DNA from: Bacillota bacterium
GTDB taxonomy: Bacteria > Bacillota > Clostridia > Christensenellales > Aristaeellaceae
Length of the DNA stretch: 15,789 nt
Assembly (NCBI GenBank): GCA_023460055.1
Contig: JAEWRJ010000153.1
Span: 1-15,789, forward strand
Reading direction: 5' to 3'
A model generated the notes under the pieces. The model was not told the DNA's origin. It did no database searches and saw nothing but the letters and a program-made list of their open reading frames with translations. Both the position numbers and the translations under genes were made by a program. This document shows, piece by piece, positions 6,704 to 14,574 of this stretch. Position 1 is the first letter of the stretch. Each line of letters opens with the position of its first letter.

Positions 6704-7111
6704 ATGTCAAGACTTTCGGCCCGCAGAGCGGCCATGCAGATGATTTATGAAGACATGCTCGGCGGAGAAGGCGGAGATGATACGCTGCTGGGACTGATTG
6801 AATTTAAGCCCGACGATGAGCGTGATGACGACTACATCAAAGCGCTCACCGAGGGGGTGAAGCAGTATCAGGCAGATATTGACCAGGAGATTGCATGCCG
6901 CAGCCAGACCAGGGAACTCACGCGAATTCCGGTACTGGTCCGGTCAATCCTGCGTCTGGCCATGTACGAGATGAACTACCTCAAGGACACACCGTCCAGC
7001 GTGATCATCAACGAGGCGGTGGAACTTGCCAAGCGTTTCGGAGAGGAAGGCGACAGCCGCTTTATCAACGGGCTGCTGGGCAGTTATCTGAGGGATACTC
7101 AGCCGACATGA
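6704..7111 (+). CDS. nusB: transcription antitermination factor NusB
   Basis: NusB with NusE (ribosomal protein S10) binds boxA RNA and supports antitermination in rRNA operons. The 135-residue product begins with the typical SRLSARRAAMQMIYE helix and ends with the conserved block ELTRIPVLVRSILRLAMYEM, SSVIINEAVELAKRFG and SRFINGLLGSYLRD, the all-helical NusB fold at normal length. Purine-rich AAGGAG and AAAGGGG precede ATG 6704. The stop codon overlaps the start of the next gene in an ATGA junction (7108-7111), so the following protein is probably translationally coupled. Close linkage of asp23-type genes and nusB is common in Firmicutes. Confidence 0.95.
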   Translation: MSRLSARRAAMQMIYEDMLGGEGGDDTLLGLIEFKPDDERDDDYIKALTEGVKQYQADIDQEIACRSQTRELTRIPVLVRSILRLAMYEMNYLKDTPSSVIINEAVELAKRFGEEGDSRFINGLLGSYLRDTQPT

Positions 7112-8046
7112 GGGCCGTGCTGGGCATTGATACCAGTTGTTATACTACATCCTGCGCTGCGGCGGACGAGCAATTCAACCTGCTAAACGCTGACAGGATG
7201 CTTCTCCCGGTTAAACAGGGAACCTGCGGCCTGCGGCAGAGCGAGGCCGTTTTTATTCATTTAAAACAGCTGCCGCAGGTAATGGAAGAAACCTTGTCTC
7301 ACGTCAACGCCGATATCGCCGCGGTATGCGTATCAGCAAAGCCCGCGGATGGAAACGATTCCTATATGCCTGTTTTCCAGGCCGGATTGTCGGCAGCAAA
7401 GTCTATTGCAGCTGCTATGCATGTGCCCTGTTATGAAACAACGCACCAGCGTGGTCATTTAGCGGCGGCGCAGATAGGAAGCCCGCGGATGCACGGCGAT
7501 TATATGGCTCTGCATCTGTCAGGCGGTACAACGGATTTGCTGATGGTTTCCGCAGAGGACCTGAGGGTGCTGCTTTCCACTTTGGATCTGCCGGCCGGAC
7601 AGCTGATAGACAGGGTGGGGGTCCGCCTGGGGCTCCCTTTTCCGGCTGGCCCTTCCTTGGAAGAGCTGGCCAAACGCGGCAGATCGAGAGGCCGATACGG
7701 AGTCAGCCTCAGTGAGAGCGGCTTGCATTTCTCAGGCGCTGAAGCTCAGGCGATGCGGGATATAGCACAGGGAAGGCTGAGCCCGGAAGACATTGCCGCT
7801 GAAGTTTTCGATTTTATCTGCAGAAGCGTACTTAAGCTCTTGAGCAGTGTGCGGGAGGCAAAGGGGACTGGCGTTGCCCTGGTTTTCGGAGGCGTCGCCT
7901 CCTCCATGCTGCTGCGAGATTTGCTGCTCAGACGCGTAGAATCAAAGCACTGTCAGCTTGATATCCGATTCGGCGCTCCTGAGTATTCGGGGGATAACGC
8001 GGCCGGTGTCGCCATGATCGGGGCACGGCAGCATTTTATACGTTGA
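7108..8046 (+). CDS. Kae1/TsaD-like domain protein (TsaD paralogue, function unknown)
   Basis: A 312-residue ASKHA-fold protein related to TsaD/Kae1, the enzyme of tRNA threonylcarbamoyladenosine synthesis (old annotation: O-sialoglycoprotein endopeptidase, peptidase M22). Visible motifs: GIDTSCYTTS (7-15), HQRGH with H113 and H117, HLSGGTTDLL (136-145), LIDRVGVRLGLPFPAGP (166-182), LHFSG (206-210), GGVASSMLLR (261-270) and SGDNAAGVAMIGA (294-306) with D296. The two histidines and the aspartate that bind metal in TsaD are kept. However, the TsaD signatures SCDET, DDAAGEAFDK and FSGLKT are replaced by SCYTT, LIDRVGVRLG and FSGAEA. It also lacks a linked tsaB or tsaE. It is therefore probably a paralogue, not the true TsaD. 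I start it at ATG 7108 (ATGA overlap with nusB); the longer upstream frame is only a shadow of nusB. Confidence 0.85.
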   Translation: MRAVLGIDTSCYTTSCAAADEQFNLLNADRMLLPVKQGTCGLRQSEAVFIHLKQLPQVMEETLSHVNADIAAVCVSAKPADGNDSYMPVFQAGLSAAKSIAAAMHVPCYETTHQRGHLAAAQIGSPRMHGDYMALHLSGGTTDLLMVSAEDLRVLLSTLDLPAGQLIDRVGVRLGLPFPAGPSLEELAKRGRSRGRYGVSLSESGLHFSGAEAQAMRDIAQGRLSPEDIAAEVFDFICRSVLKLLSSVREAKGTGVALVFGGVASSMLLRDLLLRRVESKHCQLDIRFGAPEYSGDNAAGVAMIGARQHFIR

Positions 8047-8061
8047 CAAGGAGGAAGGGGC

Positions 8062-8907
8062 ATGGCAAAGATACTTGACGGAAAGCTGATGGCTGAAGAT
8101 TTGACAAAGGATCAAACGCGGCGCGTGGCTGAGCTGGCCGCGAAAGGAGCCATACCGGGCCTGGCGGTCGTTCTGGTGGGTGAAGATCCCGCCAGTCAGA
8201 TCTATGTGCGCAACAAGGGGATAGCCTGTGAGACAGTCGGAGTGCATTCAAAAACCATCCGCCTTCTTCAGAGCGCCTCGCAGGATGAGGTGATCGCCGC
8301 CGTCGATGAACTGAACGCGGATGACTCCATCCATGGCATCCTGGTACAGCTGCCTCTGCCCGGTCACCTCGATGAGGCTGCGGTGCTGGCGCGCATATTG
8401 CCGCAAAAGGATGTAGATGGCTTCCATATCAGCAACGCCGGCAAATTGTTTTCCGGGCAGTCTGGGGTGGTCCCCTGCACGCCCAAGGGCATCATCCATA
8501 TGCTCAAGCAGGGAGGCGTTGATCTGGCCGGGAAGGACGCCGTGGTGATCGGGCGGTCCAACATCGTTGGGAAGCCCGCGGCTATGCTCCTGCTCAATGA
8601 GAATTGCACGGTGACGATCTGCCACTCCCGCACGCAGAACCTGAAAGAACACTGCAGGCGGGCGGATATCCTGGTGGCCGCTATCGGCAAGCCGCGTTTC
8701 GTGACTGCCGATATGGTCAAACCAGGCGCTGCCGTGGTGGATGTGGGCATCAACCGCGTGGACGGCAAAGTGGTCGGTGATGTTGATTATGAGGCTGTCA
8801 GCGAGGTTGCCGGATACATCACACCGGTTCCGGGCGGAGTCGGGAAACTGACCATCAGCATGCTGATTGAAAACACATTGGAGGCCGCATGCAGGCAAAC
8901 GCCTTAA
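8062..8907 (+). CDS. folD: methylenetetrahydrofolate dehydrogenase / methenyltetrahydrofolate cyclohydrolase
   Basis: Bifunctional enzyme that interconverts 5,10-methylene-, 5,10-methenyl- and 10-formyl-tetrahydrofolate, supplying one-carbon units for purines and formyl-methionine. The 281-residue length is normal. Motifs: catalytic Y48 and K52 in SQIYVRNKG; LVQLPLP (94-100); PQKDVDGFH (114-122); PCTPKGI (138-144); the NADP-binding VIGRSNIVGKPAAMLL (162-177); and TPVPGGVGKLT (254-264). In many FolD proteins the last motif ends GPMT; here it is GKLT. AAGGAGG (8048-8054) lies seven bases from ATG 8062. It overlaps xseA by 19 bases, the usual folD-xseA neighbourhood in Clostridia. Confidence 0.97.
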   Translation: MAKILDGKLMAEDLTKDQTRRVAELAAKGAIPGLAVVLVGEDPASQIYVRNKGIACETVGVHSKTIRLLQSASQDEVIAAVDELNADDSIHGILVQLPLPGHLDEAAVLARILPQKDVDGFHISNAGKLFSGQSGVVPCTPKGIIHMLKQGGVDLAGKDAVVIGRSNIVGKPAAMLLLNENCTVTICHSRTQNLKEHCRRADILVAAIGKPRFVTADMVKPGAAVVDVGINRVDGKVVGDVDYEAVSEVAGYITPVPGGVGKLTISMLIENTLEAACRQTP

Positions 8908-10094
8908 GCGTATCTGCCCTCAATGAATATGTGCGCCGTTCTCTGGCGGGAGATCCGATGCTGCAGGGTATCGCCGTGCGTGGTGAGGTTAGCAATTTTC
9001 GCCCGTACGCGTCCGGTCACTGGTATTTTTCACTGAAGGACGAAGAGAGCCGCATCGCCTGCGTGATGTTCCGCCAGCACAACGCCTACCTGGGTTTCTT
9101 GCCCAGTGACGGCATGCGTGTGGTGCTTATAGGATCCGCAGGGCTTTATGTTTCAAGCGGCAGCTATCAGTTTTATGCAGAAGCCATGCTGCGGGATGGC
9201 GTGGGGGAACTCTATCAGCGCTTTCAAGTTCTAAAGGATAAGCTGCTCAAAGAGGGCTTGTTTGACGCGTCACGCAAGCGGCCGCTGCCCTTGCTGCCGC
9301 GCGCTGTCGGTATCGTTACCTCTTCTTCCGGCGCGGTCATCCACGATATCAGGACTGTCTGTGCCAGACGTTTCCCCGGTATACCGCTGATCCTGCGGCC
9401 TTCGCAGGTGCAGGGCGAAGGCGCCAAGGAGGACCTGACTGCGGCGCTGCGTGAGCTGTCAGGGATGGATGAGGTGGATGTGATCATCATTGGCCGCGGC
9501 GGCGGATCAATGGAAGACCTGTGGGCTTTCAACGAAGAAATCGTAGTGCGGGCGGTCGCCGCCTGCCCCAAGCCTGTGATATCCGCTGTTGGCCATGAAA
9601 CAGATACCACACTGTGCGATTTCGCGGCCGATATGCGGGCGCCTACGCCATCAGCGGCGGCTGAACTGGCTGTGCCGGACAGGCGGGAGCTGCTGCGTAT
9701 GGCAGAAGCTATGAAGGCAAGGATGATTCAGGGAGCGCAGAAAACCTTGCTTGAGCGGCGGGCTACAGCAGAGGAACTAACAAAAAGATTGACCGCGCAA
9801 AGTCCTCAGATGGCGCTGGAACGCTCGCTGCACAGAATAAGCATCGCAAGGCAATCAATACAAAGTTTGGCTGAACAGGGTATTCAGGCTTTGGGGGTGC
9901 GACTCGAGAAGCTCTCCGGTTCCCTGTCCGCGATGGGACCGGGCAGTACATTGAAACGCGGCTATGCCATGGCAGTATCCGGAGGAAAGCCGATAACAAA
10001 GGCAATGGATCTGCCGGAGCGGTTTACACTGATCTTTCAGGATGGCCGGGCGGAGGCCCAAACGCTTAGTAAAGAATCGGGAGAGTTTATATGA
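8889..10094 (+). CDS. xseA: exodeoxyribonuclease VII large subunit
   Basis: Catalytic subunit of exonuclease VII, which degrades single-stranded DNA from both ends to short oligonucleotides. The 401-residue product has an N-terminal OB-fold (about 5-105, with VRGEVSNFRPYASGHWYFSLKD split over strands), the central domain with IIGRGGGSMEDLW (around 200-212), SAVGHETDTTLCDFAAD and RAPTPSAAAELA (around 232-260), then a long helical region for XseB binding and a C-terminal GSTLKRGYAMA segment. The start at ATG 8889 lies inside the end of folD and four bases from GGAGG (8880-8884). The stop overlaps xseB by four bases. Both junctions suggest coupled translation. Confidence 0.97.
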   Translation: MQANALSVSALNEYVRRSLAGDPMLQGIAVRGEVSNFRPYASGHWYFSLKDEESRIACVMFRQHNAYLGFLPSDGMRVVLIGSAGLYVSSGSYQFYAEAMLRDGVGELYQRFQVLKDKLLKEGLFDASRKRPLPLLPRAVGIVTSSSGAVIHDIRTVCARRFPGIPLILRPSQVQGEGAKEDLTAALRELSGMDEVDVIIIGRGGGSMEDLWAFNEEIVVRAVAACPKPVISAVGHETDTTLCDFAADMRAPTPSAAAELAVPDRRELLRMAEAMKARMIQGAQKTLLERRATAEELTKRLTAQSPQMALERSLHRISIARQSIQSLAEQGIQALGVRLEKLSGSLSAMGPGSTLKRGYAMAVSGGKPITKAMDLPERFTLIFQDGRAEAQTLSKESGEFI

Positions 10095-10321
10095 GTGAGG
10101 AGAAGACCGGTATAGGCTTTGAACAAAAGCTGGAAATGCTTGAATCGCTTGTCACAAGGATGGAAGGCGGCGGCATGAGGCTGGAAGATCTGCTTTCAGA
10201 GTATGCCTTGGGCATGCGCCTGTCAAAGGAACTGACGCAGGAGCTGGAAGCGGCTCAGGCAAAGATGCTTGTGCTGAAAAACGGCAGTTTGAAGCCCGCG
10301 GAGGATGGCGATGGGCTTTGA
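10091..10321 (+). CDS. xseB: exodeoxyribonuclease VII small subunit
   Basis: Small helical subunit that binds the long coiled arms of XseA. The 76-residue product shows the family pattern: FEQKLEMLESLVTRMEGG, then MRLEDLLSEYALGMRLSKELTQELEAAQ in consecutive helices, ending with a short tail. It starts in an ATGA overlap with xseA (10091-10094), which fits a need for stoichiometric synthesis of the two subunits, and overlaps the following ispA-type gene. Confidence 0.95.
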   Translation: MSEEKTGIGFEQKLEMLESLVTRMEGGGMRLEDLLSEYALGMRLSKELTQELEAAQAKMLVLKNGSLKPAEDGDGL

Positions 10322-11201
10322 TCAGGAGCAAGCGGCGTATATCCTGATGATCGAGCAAGCGCTGTGCGACGCGCTTATCGAACCGGAGCAGGATTGGCCG
10401 CGGGACGGAATCCCGAGAAACCTGAATACCGCCATGCGCTATAGCCTGCTTGCGGGCGGGAAGCGCTTGCGCCCGACGCTGCTTCTGGCAGCATGCCATT
10501 TGCTCCTGGACGATGTCTCTGCTGCCCTGCCCTTTGCGGCGGCCGTGGAGATGATACACACGTACTCTTTGATTCACGATGATCTGCCTGCCATGGATAA
10601 TGATGATCTGCGGCGGGGCAAACCCTCGAATCACAAGGCATTCGGGGAAGCGACCGCGATTCTGGCGGGTGACGCGCTGCTTAATCTGGCCTATGAGCTG
10701 ATGGGGCGCAGCGCGCATCCGCGGGCGCTCAAGGCCCTGTCAGCTATTGCTTCGGCCGCGGGATCCCGCGGCATGATTGCCGGGCAGGCTGCCGATATGT
10801 GGATGGAAGGCCGGGAGGCGGATCAAGATATGCTGCGCTATATCCACAGCCATAAAACAGCCGATCTGATCACGGCGCCTGTGGTGGCCGGACTGATACT
10901 GGCAGGAGCGGATGACAGGCAGCTGGAGCAGGGACGAATGTATGGCTGTCACCTCGGTCTGGCTTTCCAGATTGTGGATGATTTGCTGGATGAGCTGGGG
11001 GATGAAACGAAAATGGGCAAACGGCTCGGTAAGGATCATGCGGTCGGAAAGCTCACCTGGCCGGGTTTATATGGGATTGAGCAAGCCGGAAATGAAGCCG
11101 CGCGTCAGATTGATAAGGCGGTGAAGGCTGCCGGTTTCTTTGGAGCGCGGGGGGAGTTTCTGATTGCGCTTGCGCAAAACAGCCTGAAACGAGTAATATA
11201 A
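10311..11201 (+). CDS. ispA: polyprenyl diphosphate synthase, geranyl/farnesyl type
   Basis: Condenses isopentenyl diphosphate with allylic diphosphates to make geranyl and farnesyl diphosphate, precursors of undecaprenyl carrier lipid and quinones. The 296-residue product contains GGKRLRP (49-55); the first aspartate-rich motif D90-D91-LPAM-D96, with the two extra residues typical of bacterial short-chain enzymes, followed by RRGKPSNHK; GQAADM (158-163); the second aspartate-rich motif QIVDDLLDELGD (220-231); and KMGKRLGKD. I prefer ATG 10311 over ATG 10305, because GGAGG at 10300-10304 directly abuts 10305 but lies six bases from 10311. It overlaps xseB by 11 bases. The dxs gene that often follows ispA in Clostridia is not next; a divergent PAP2 gene is. 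Exact chain length cannot be fixed by eye. Confidence 0.94.
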   Translation: MGFDQEQAAYILMIEQALCDALIEPEQDWPRDGIPRNLNTAMRYSLLAGGKRLRPTLLLAACHLLLDDVSAALPFAAAVEMIHTYSLIHDDLPAMDNDDLRRGKPSNHKAFGEATAILAGDALLNLAYELMGRSAHPRALKALSAIASAAGSRGMIAGQAADMWMEGREADQDMLRYIHSHKTADLITAPVVAGLILAGADDRQLEQGRMYGCHLGLAFQIVDDLLDELGDETKMGKRLGKDHAVGKLTWPGLYGIEQAGNEAARQIDKAVKAAGFFGARGEFLIALAQNSLKRVI

Positions 11202-11237
11202 AAGACAAGGGTCAATGATCAGCAGAGGTGAGTGGCT

Positions 11238-11675
11238 TTGGCGGATTTACTAGGCAATGATATTCTGATGTGCGCGCTGACATCGTTTGCTATCGCGCAG
11301 TTTCTCAAGGTGATGATTGATTGGGCGGTCAACAGGAACTTCAACTTCCGCAGGACATTCGGTATGGGCGGCATGCCCAGCTCCCATACTGCTTTTTTGG
11401 TGGCGCTGACCTCCATGATTGCCCTGCGTGAAGGGATGGGCTCAACTTCCTTCGCCCTCTCGGCAGCGATTACGATGGTGGTGGTCTATGACGCGATGGG
11501 CGTCAGGCTGCAGACGGGCAAGCAAAGCAAGGTCATCAACAGGATCCTTCACCGTATGCTGGTAGAGGGGCAGCCGCTGGGTGACGCGGATCTGCAGGAA
11601 CTGATCGGCCATACGCCGACTGAAGTATTCTTTGGGGCCGTGATCGGCCTGTTTATCCCCGTATTTTTTCGATAG
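11238..11675 (+). CDS. divergent PAP2 family protein (DUF212, YuiD-like)
   Basis: Small membrane protein of about 145 residues, of the DUF212 group distantly related to PAP2 phosphatases. Numbering from the TTG start: hydrophobic segments at about 8-28, 48-64, 70-86 and 130-143; a basic patch RNFNFRRTFG; GGMPSSH (44-50), corresponding to the PSGH motif of PAP2 enzymes; YDAMGVRLQTGKQ (84-96); and GHTPTEV (124-130). The first PAP2 motif is not evident and activity is unproven. I choose TTG 11238 because AGAGGTG (11224-11230) lies seven bases before it; the in-frame GTG at 11232 is immediately next to the ribosome site and cannot be spaced properly. Next to ispA, a role in prenyl-phosphate or lipid-phosphate metabolism is conceivable but is only an inference from context. 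Confidence 0.88.
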   Translation: MADLLGNDILMCALTSFAIAQFLKVMIDWAVNRNFNFRRTFGMGGMPSSHTAFLVALTSMIALREGMGSTSFALSAAITMVVVYDAMGVRLQTGKQSKVINRILHRMLVEGQPLGDADLQELIGHTPTEVFFGAVIGLFIPVFFR

Positions 11676-11686
11676 GAGAGAGAAAC

Positions 11687-12244
11687 ATGGATCAATTTAT
11701 GGAAGAAGTCGTCAGCAAACGGAACAAAGGAACAGATAACGTTATGCTCGTGCTGGCATGGGCGGCAATGATCCTTTCGGGTATCATCGCGATGTTCATG
11801 TTTAACCTGATCACAATGACGATCAGCGCGCAGGGTTTCAGCATGGGCATGGTACTGGATATCGTCATCACGCTGCTGATGATCGCGGCTGCCGTTTTGC
11901 TTTTTCTGTTCAAGGACAGGATCAAGACGGAATATGAATATACCTTTACAAACGGCATCCTTGACTTTGCCAAGGTCTTTAATAATCGCAAGCGTAAGAC
12001 CCTTGGCACGATGAATGTAAAGAATGTCGAGGCGGTCGGCATGGTCAAATCCGGTTCATTCAACCGTTACCTCAATATGCCCGGGATCAAGCGGCTCAAC
12101 TGGTTTATCAACCGCGATGCTGATCTGTTTTACATGTACTTTCAAAAAGACGGCGCGAAGTCGCTGCTTGTCATTGAACCCAGCGAAACCATGCGCAATA
12201 TGATCATCCGTTCCGCCGGACAGGGGAAGCTGCAGCAGAATTGA
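11687..12244 (+). CDS. two-helix membrane protein of unknown function
   Basis: I do not recognise this 185-residue protein with confidence; it resembles small uncharacterised clostridial membrane proteins (possibly DUF6106). It has a short charged N-terminus (MDQFMEEVVSKRNKG), two hydrophobic segments at about 18-42 and 53-76, and a soluble C-terminal domain of about 105 residues. That domain opens with TEYEYTFTNGILDFAKVFNNRKRK and later has an RLNWFINRDADLFYMYF stretch, a strand-rich pattern reminiscent of bacterial PH-like domains. A ribosome site AGGAGAGAG (11674-11682) precedes ATG 11687, and the gene sits 11 bases after the DUF212 gene. Its stop codon overlaps the TTG start of the cysteine desulfurase (TTGA, 12241-12244), so the two are probably translated in a coupled manner. 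Confidence 0.85.
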   Translation: MDQFMEEVVSKRNKGTDNVMLVLAWAAMILSGIIAMFMFNLITMTISAQGFSMGMVLDIVITLLMIAAAVLLFLFKDRIKTEYEYTFTNGILDFAKVFNNRKRKTLGTMNVKNVEAVGMVKSGSFNRYLNMPGIKRLNWFINRDADLFYMYFQKDGAKSLLVIEPSETMRNMIIRSAGQGKLQQN

Positions 12245-13395
12245 GCGGAAGCGTTAAGGTATATCTTGATAACAGCGCGACGACCCGCCCGGATAAACGT
12301 GTGATCGAAGCCATGAGCCGCGCGATGACGGAACAATATTTCAATCCGTCCTCTCTGTACGCGCAGTCATTGGATGTTGAGAGAAGCATGGACAGCTGCC
12401 GTAAAAGCATACTGTCATCACTCAAGGCAACCAATGGCTCTATTGTGTTTACCTCCGGCGGTACGGAGGCCGATAACCTGGCCATCCTTGGCGCCATGGG
12501 GAGCTTTTCCTCCGGGAAGGTCCTGTATAGCGCGGGTGAGCATCCGGCTGTGACAGAGAGTTGCAAGGCACTGAGCCGCCGGGGCTTTGCGGCGGAAGAG
12601 ATCCCGCTCACCCGGGAGGGGATTGTCAGCCTGGAAGATCTGGAAAACATACTGACACCCGATACACGGTTGATTTGCCTGATGCAGATCAATAACGAGA
12701 CGGGGGCGGTGCAGCCGCTGCGGGAGCTTGCCGCTTTGCGCGACAGGATTTGTCCTGAGGCGATTTTTCATGTCGATGGTGTCCAGGGATTCCTGCGGCA
12801 AGCGTGTCCGGTAAGCGAGACCGGAATAGACAGCTACGCGCTGTCCGCGCATAAGATCCATGGTCCAAAGGGAATAGGGGCTTTATGGGTAAGCGGGCGC
12901 CAGCGCCTTGGGCCCATTTTGTTTGGCGGCGGCCAGGAGGGCGCGCTCAGGTCCGGCACGGAGAATACGCCCGGCATCGCCGGCTTGTTGGCAGCGATCG
13001 GCTGCTATCCGATGGAGCACAAGATGCGCGCGATGAAGCTCAGGCTGTATGAACGCATCAAGTCAGAGATACCGGAGGCTCAGGTGAACGGCCCCGATCC
13101 TTATTCCGAACATGCGGCGGATCATATCCTGAACCTGTCATTCCCGCCTGTCAGGGCAGAAACCATGCTGCACGCTTTGGAGGGGATGGGTGTGCTGGTA
13201 GGCAACGGATCTGCCTGTTCATCAAAAAAGAAAAGCGCAAGCCATGTGCTGAGCGCGATGAGAATCCCGCCGGCGGCGATAGAGAGCGCTGTCAGGTTCA
13301 GCCTGAACCCCTATCTCACAGAGGATGATATCGATTACGCGGCGGATTGCGTGATCAAAAATTTTGCGCTGTTAAAGCGTTTTACACGGCGGTAG
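12241..13395 (+). CDS. cysteine desulfurase (NifS/IscS family)
   Basis: Pyridoxal-phosphate enzyme that removes sulfur from cysteine and passes it as a persulfide. The 384-residue product shows VYLDNSATTRPD (7-18), TSGGTEADNLAI (71-82), GEHPAV with H101, HVDGVQ with D178, the cofactor lysine K205 in SAHKIHGPKG, GGGQEGALRSGTENTPGI (229-246) and the catalytic cysteine C326 in GSACSSKK. Its position directly before thiI strongly suggests that it supplies sulfur for tRNA 4-thiouridine (and perhaps thiazole), like the dedicated desulfurase NifZ next to ThiI in Bacillus subtilis. The start is TTG 12241, overlapping the previous stop as TTGA; no ATG or GTG lies before the conserved VYLDNSATT segment. 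A general iron-sulfur role cannot be excluded. Confidence 0.94.
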   Translation: MSGSVKVYLDNSATTRPDKRVIEAMSRAMTEQYFNPSSLYAQSLDVERSMDSCRKSILSSLKATNGSIVFTSGGTEADNLAILGAMGSFSSGKVLYSAGEHPAVTESCKALSRRGFAAEEIPLTREGIVSLEDLENILTPDTRLICLMQINNETGAVQPLRELAALRDRICPEAIFHVDGVQGFLRQACPVSETGIDSYALSAHKIHGPKGIGALWVSGRQRLGPILFGGGQEGALRSGTENTPGIAGLLAAIGCYPMEHKMRAMKLRLYERIKSEIPEAQVNGPDPYSEHAADHILNLSFPPVRAETMLHALEGMGVLVGNGSACSSKKKSASHVLSAMRIPPAAIESAVRFSLNPYLTEDDIDYAADCVIKNFALLKRFTRR

Positions 13396-13406
13396 AAAGA
13401 GGCATT

Positions 13407-14555
13407 ATGCGTGAACTGTTGATGGTTCGTTACGGTGAAATTTACTTAAAAGGGCTTAACCGCCCCTATTTTCAAAATTTGCTGCTGTCACGCGTGAAAA
13501 GCGCGGTGAAAGAGTACAGCTCCAAGGTTGTCCTTCACGACAGCCGCATCTATATCCATGATATGACAGATACGATGGCCTGCCTGCGGGCGGTGCAAAA
13601 GGTGTTCGGCGTACATTCCGTCTGTCCCGCCATTGAGATGGAGAAGGATGATTTTGACGCGGTATGTGAGCAGGGCTTGAAGCTGATGGAAGGGCTGAGC
13701 GGCACATTCAAGGTGCTGGCAAGGCGGGCGGATAAGCGATACCCGATGGATTCGCCGCAGATATGCGCTCAAATGGGCGGCTATATTCTGGAGCGCAGAA
13801 GCGATCTCAGCGTGGATGTCAGGAATCCTGAACACGAGCTGAATGTAGAAATCAGGGATATGGCCTATTTGTATGCCAAAGTCTACCCGGCGCCCGGCGG
13901 AATGCCGGTGGGCAGCAACGGCAAGGCTGCCTTGCTTTTATCAGGAGGCATTGACAGCCCGGTGGCGGGTTATATGATCGCCAAGCGCGGCGTGGCGATG
14001 GTGGCCGTGCACTTCTATTCATTCCCGTATACGGGCGAGCGCTCAAAAGAAAAGGTTCTCGAACTGGCCAGGATACTTTCGGGTTATTGCGGAGGCATGC
14101 GCGTGTACGTGGTACCTTTTACGGATATCCAGATGCGCATCCATGAAAGCTGTCCTGAGGATCATACCACGCTGATTATGCGGCGTTTTATGATGCGCAT
14201 CGCTGAAAGAATAGCTCGGAAGGAACACGCGCAGGCTCTTGTGACAGGTGAGTCAATCGGCCAGGTCGCCAGCCAGACCATGAAGGCGCTCGCCTGCACG
14301 GACGCTGTGGTCACCCTGCCGGTGTTCCGTCCTGTCATCGGCTTTGATAAGATTGAGATCATCGATTACGCGCAAAAGATCGGCACTTATGAAACGTCCA
14401 GCCTGCCTTACGAGGACTGCTGCACGGTCTTTACGCCCAAGCATCCTGTGACCCAGCCTCGCCTTGATAAAGCGGAGGAAGCTGAGCAGAAGCTGAAAAA
14501 CTCAGAGGAGCTGATAGAGACCGCGGTCAATGACAGCGAGATTATTGATCTGTAA
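13407..14555 (+). CDS. thiI: tRNA 4-thiouridine synthase ThiI
   Basis: Uses ATP and persulfide sulfur to make 4-thiouridine at position 8 of tRNAs. The 382-residue product has an N-terminal ferredoxin-like region beginning MRELLMVRYGEIYLKGLNR, a THUMP domain (about 60-165), and the PP-loop ATPase with LLLSGGIDSPVAGYMIAKRG (SGGIDS at 179-184), followed by TGESIGQVASQT and the C-terminal EDCCTVFTPKHP segment. There is no rhodanese domain, so the length and architecture match the Bacillus type that depends on a partner desulfurase, which is the gene directly upstream. I place the start at ATG 13407, four bases from AGAGG (13398-13402); an in-frame ATG at 13347 lies within the desulfurase gene and adds no conserved sequence. 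Confidence 0.96.
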   Translation: MRELLMVRYGEIYLKGLNRPYFQNLLLSRVKSAVKEYSSKVVLHDSRIYIHDMTDTMACLRAVQKVFGVHSVCPAIEMEKDDFDAVCEQGLKLMEGLSGTFKVLARRADKRYPMDSPQICAQMGGYILERRSDLSVDVRNPEHELNVEIRDMAYLYAKVYPAPGGMPVGSNGKAALLLSGGIDSPVAGYMIAKRGVAMVAVHFYSFPYTGERSKEKVLELARILSGYCGGMRVYVVPFTDIQMRIHESCPEDHTTLIMRRFMMRIAERIARKEHAQALVTGESIGQVASQTMKALACTDAVVTLPVFRPVIGFDKIEIIDYAQKIGTYETSSLPYEDCCTVFTPKHPVTQPRLDKAEEAEQKLKNSEELIETAVNDSEIIDL

Positions 14556-14574
14556 TCATCTGAGGAGAACACAT

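Noticed and set aside
6895..7107. N-terminal extension of the Kae1-like protein by 71 codons
   Set aside because: It is the out-of-frame reading of nusB; the conserved GIDTS start and the ATGA overlap fix the start at 7108.
4934..14555. Evidence for horizontal transfer or a defence island
   Set aside because: All genes are core functions in a familiar order, with even base composition by eye and no integrase, transposase, tRNA or direct repeats.
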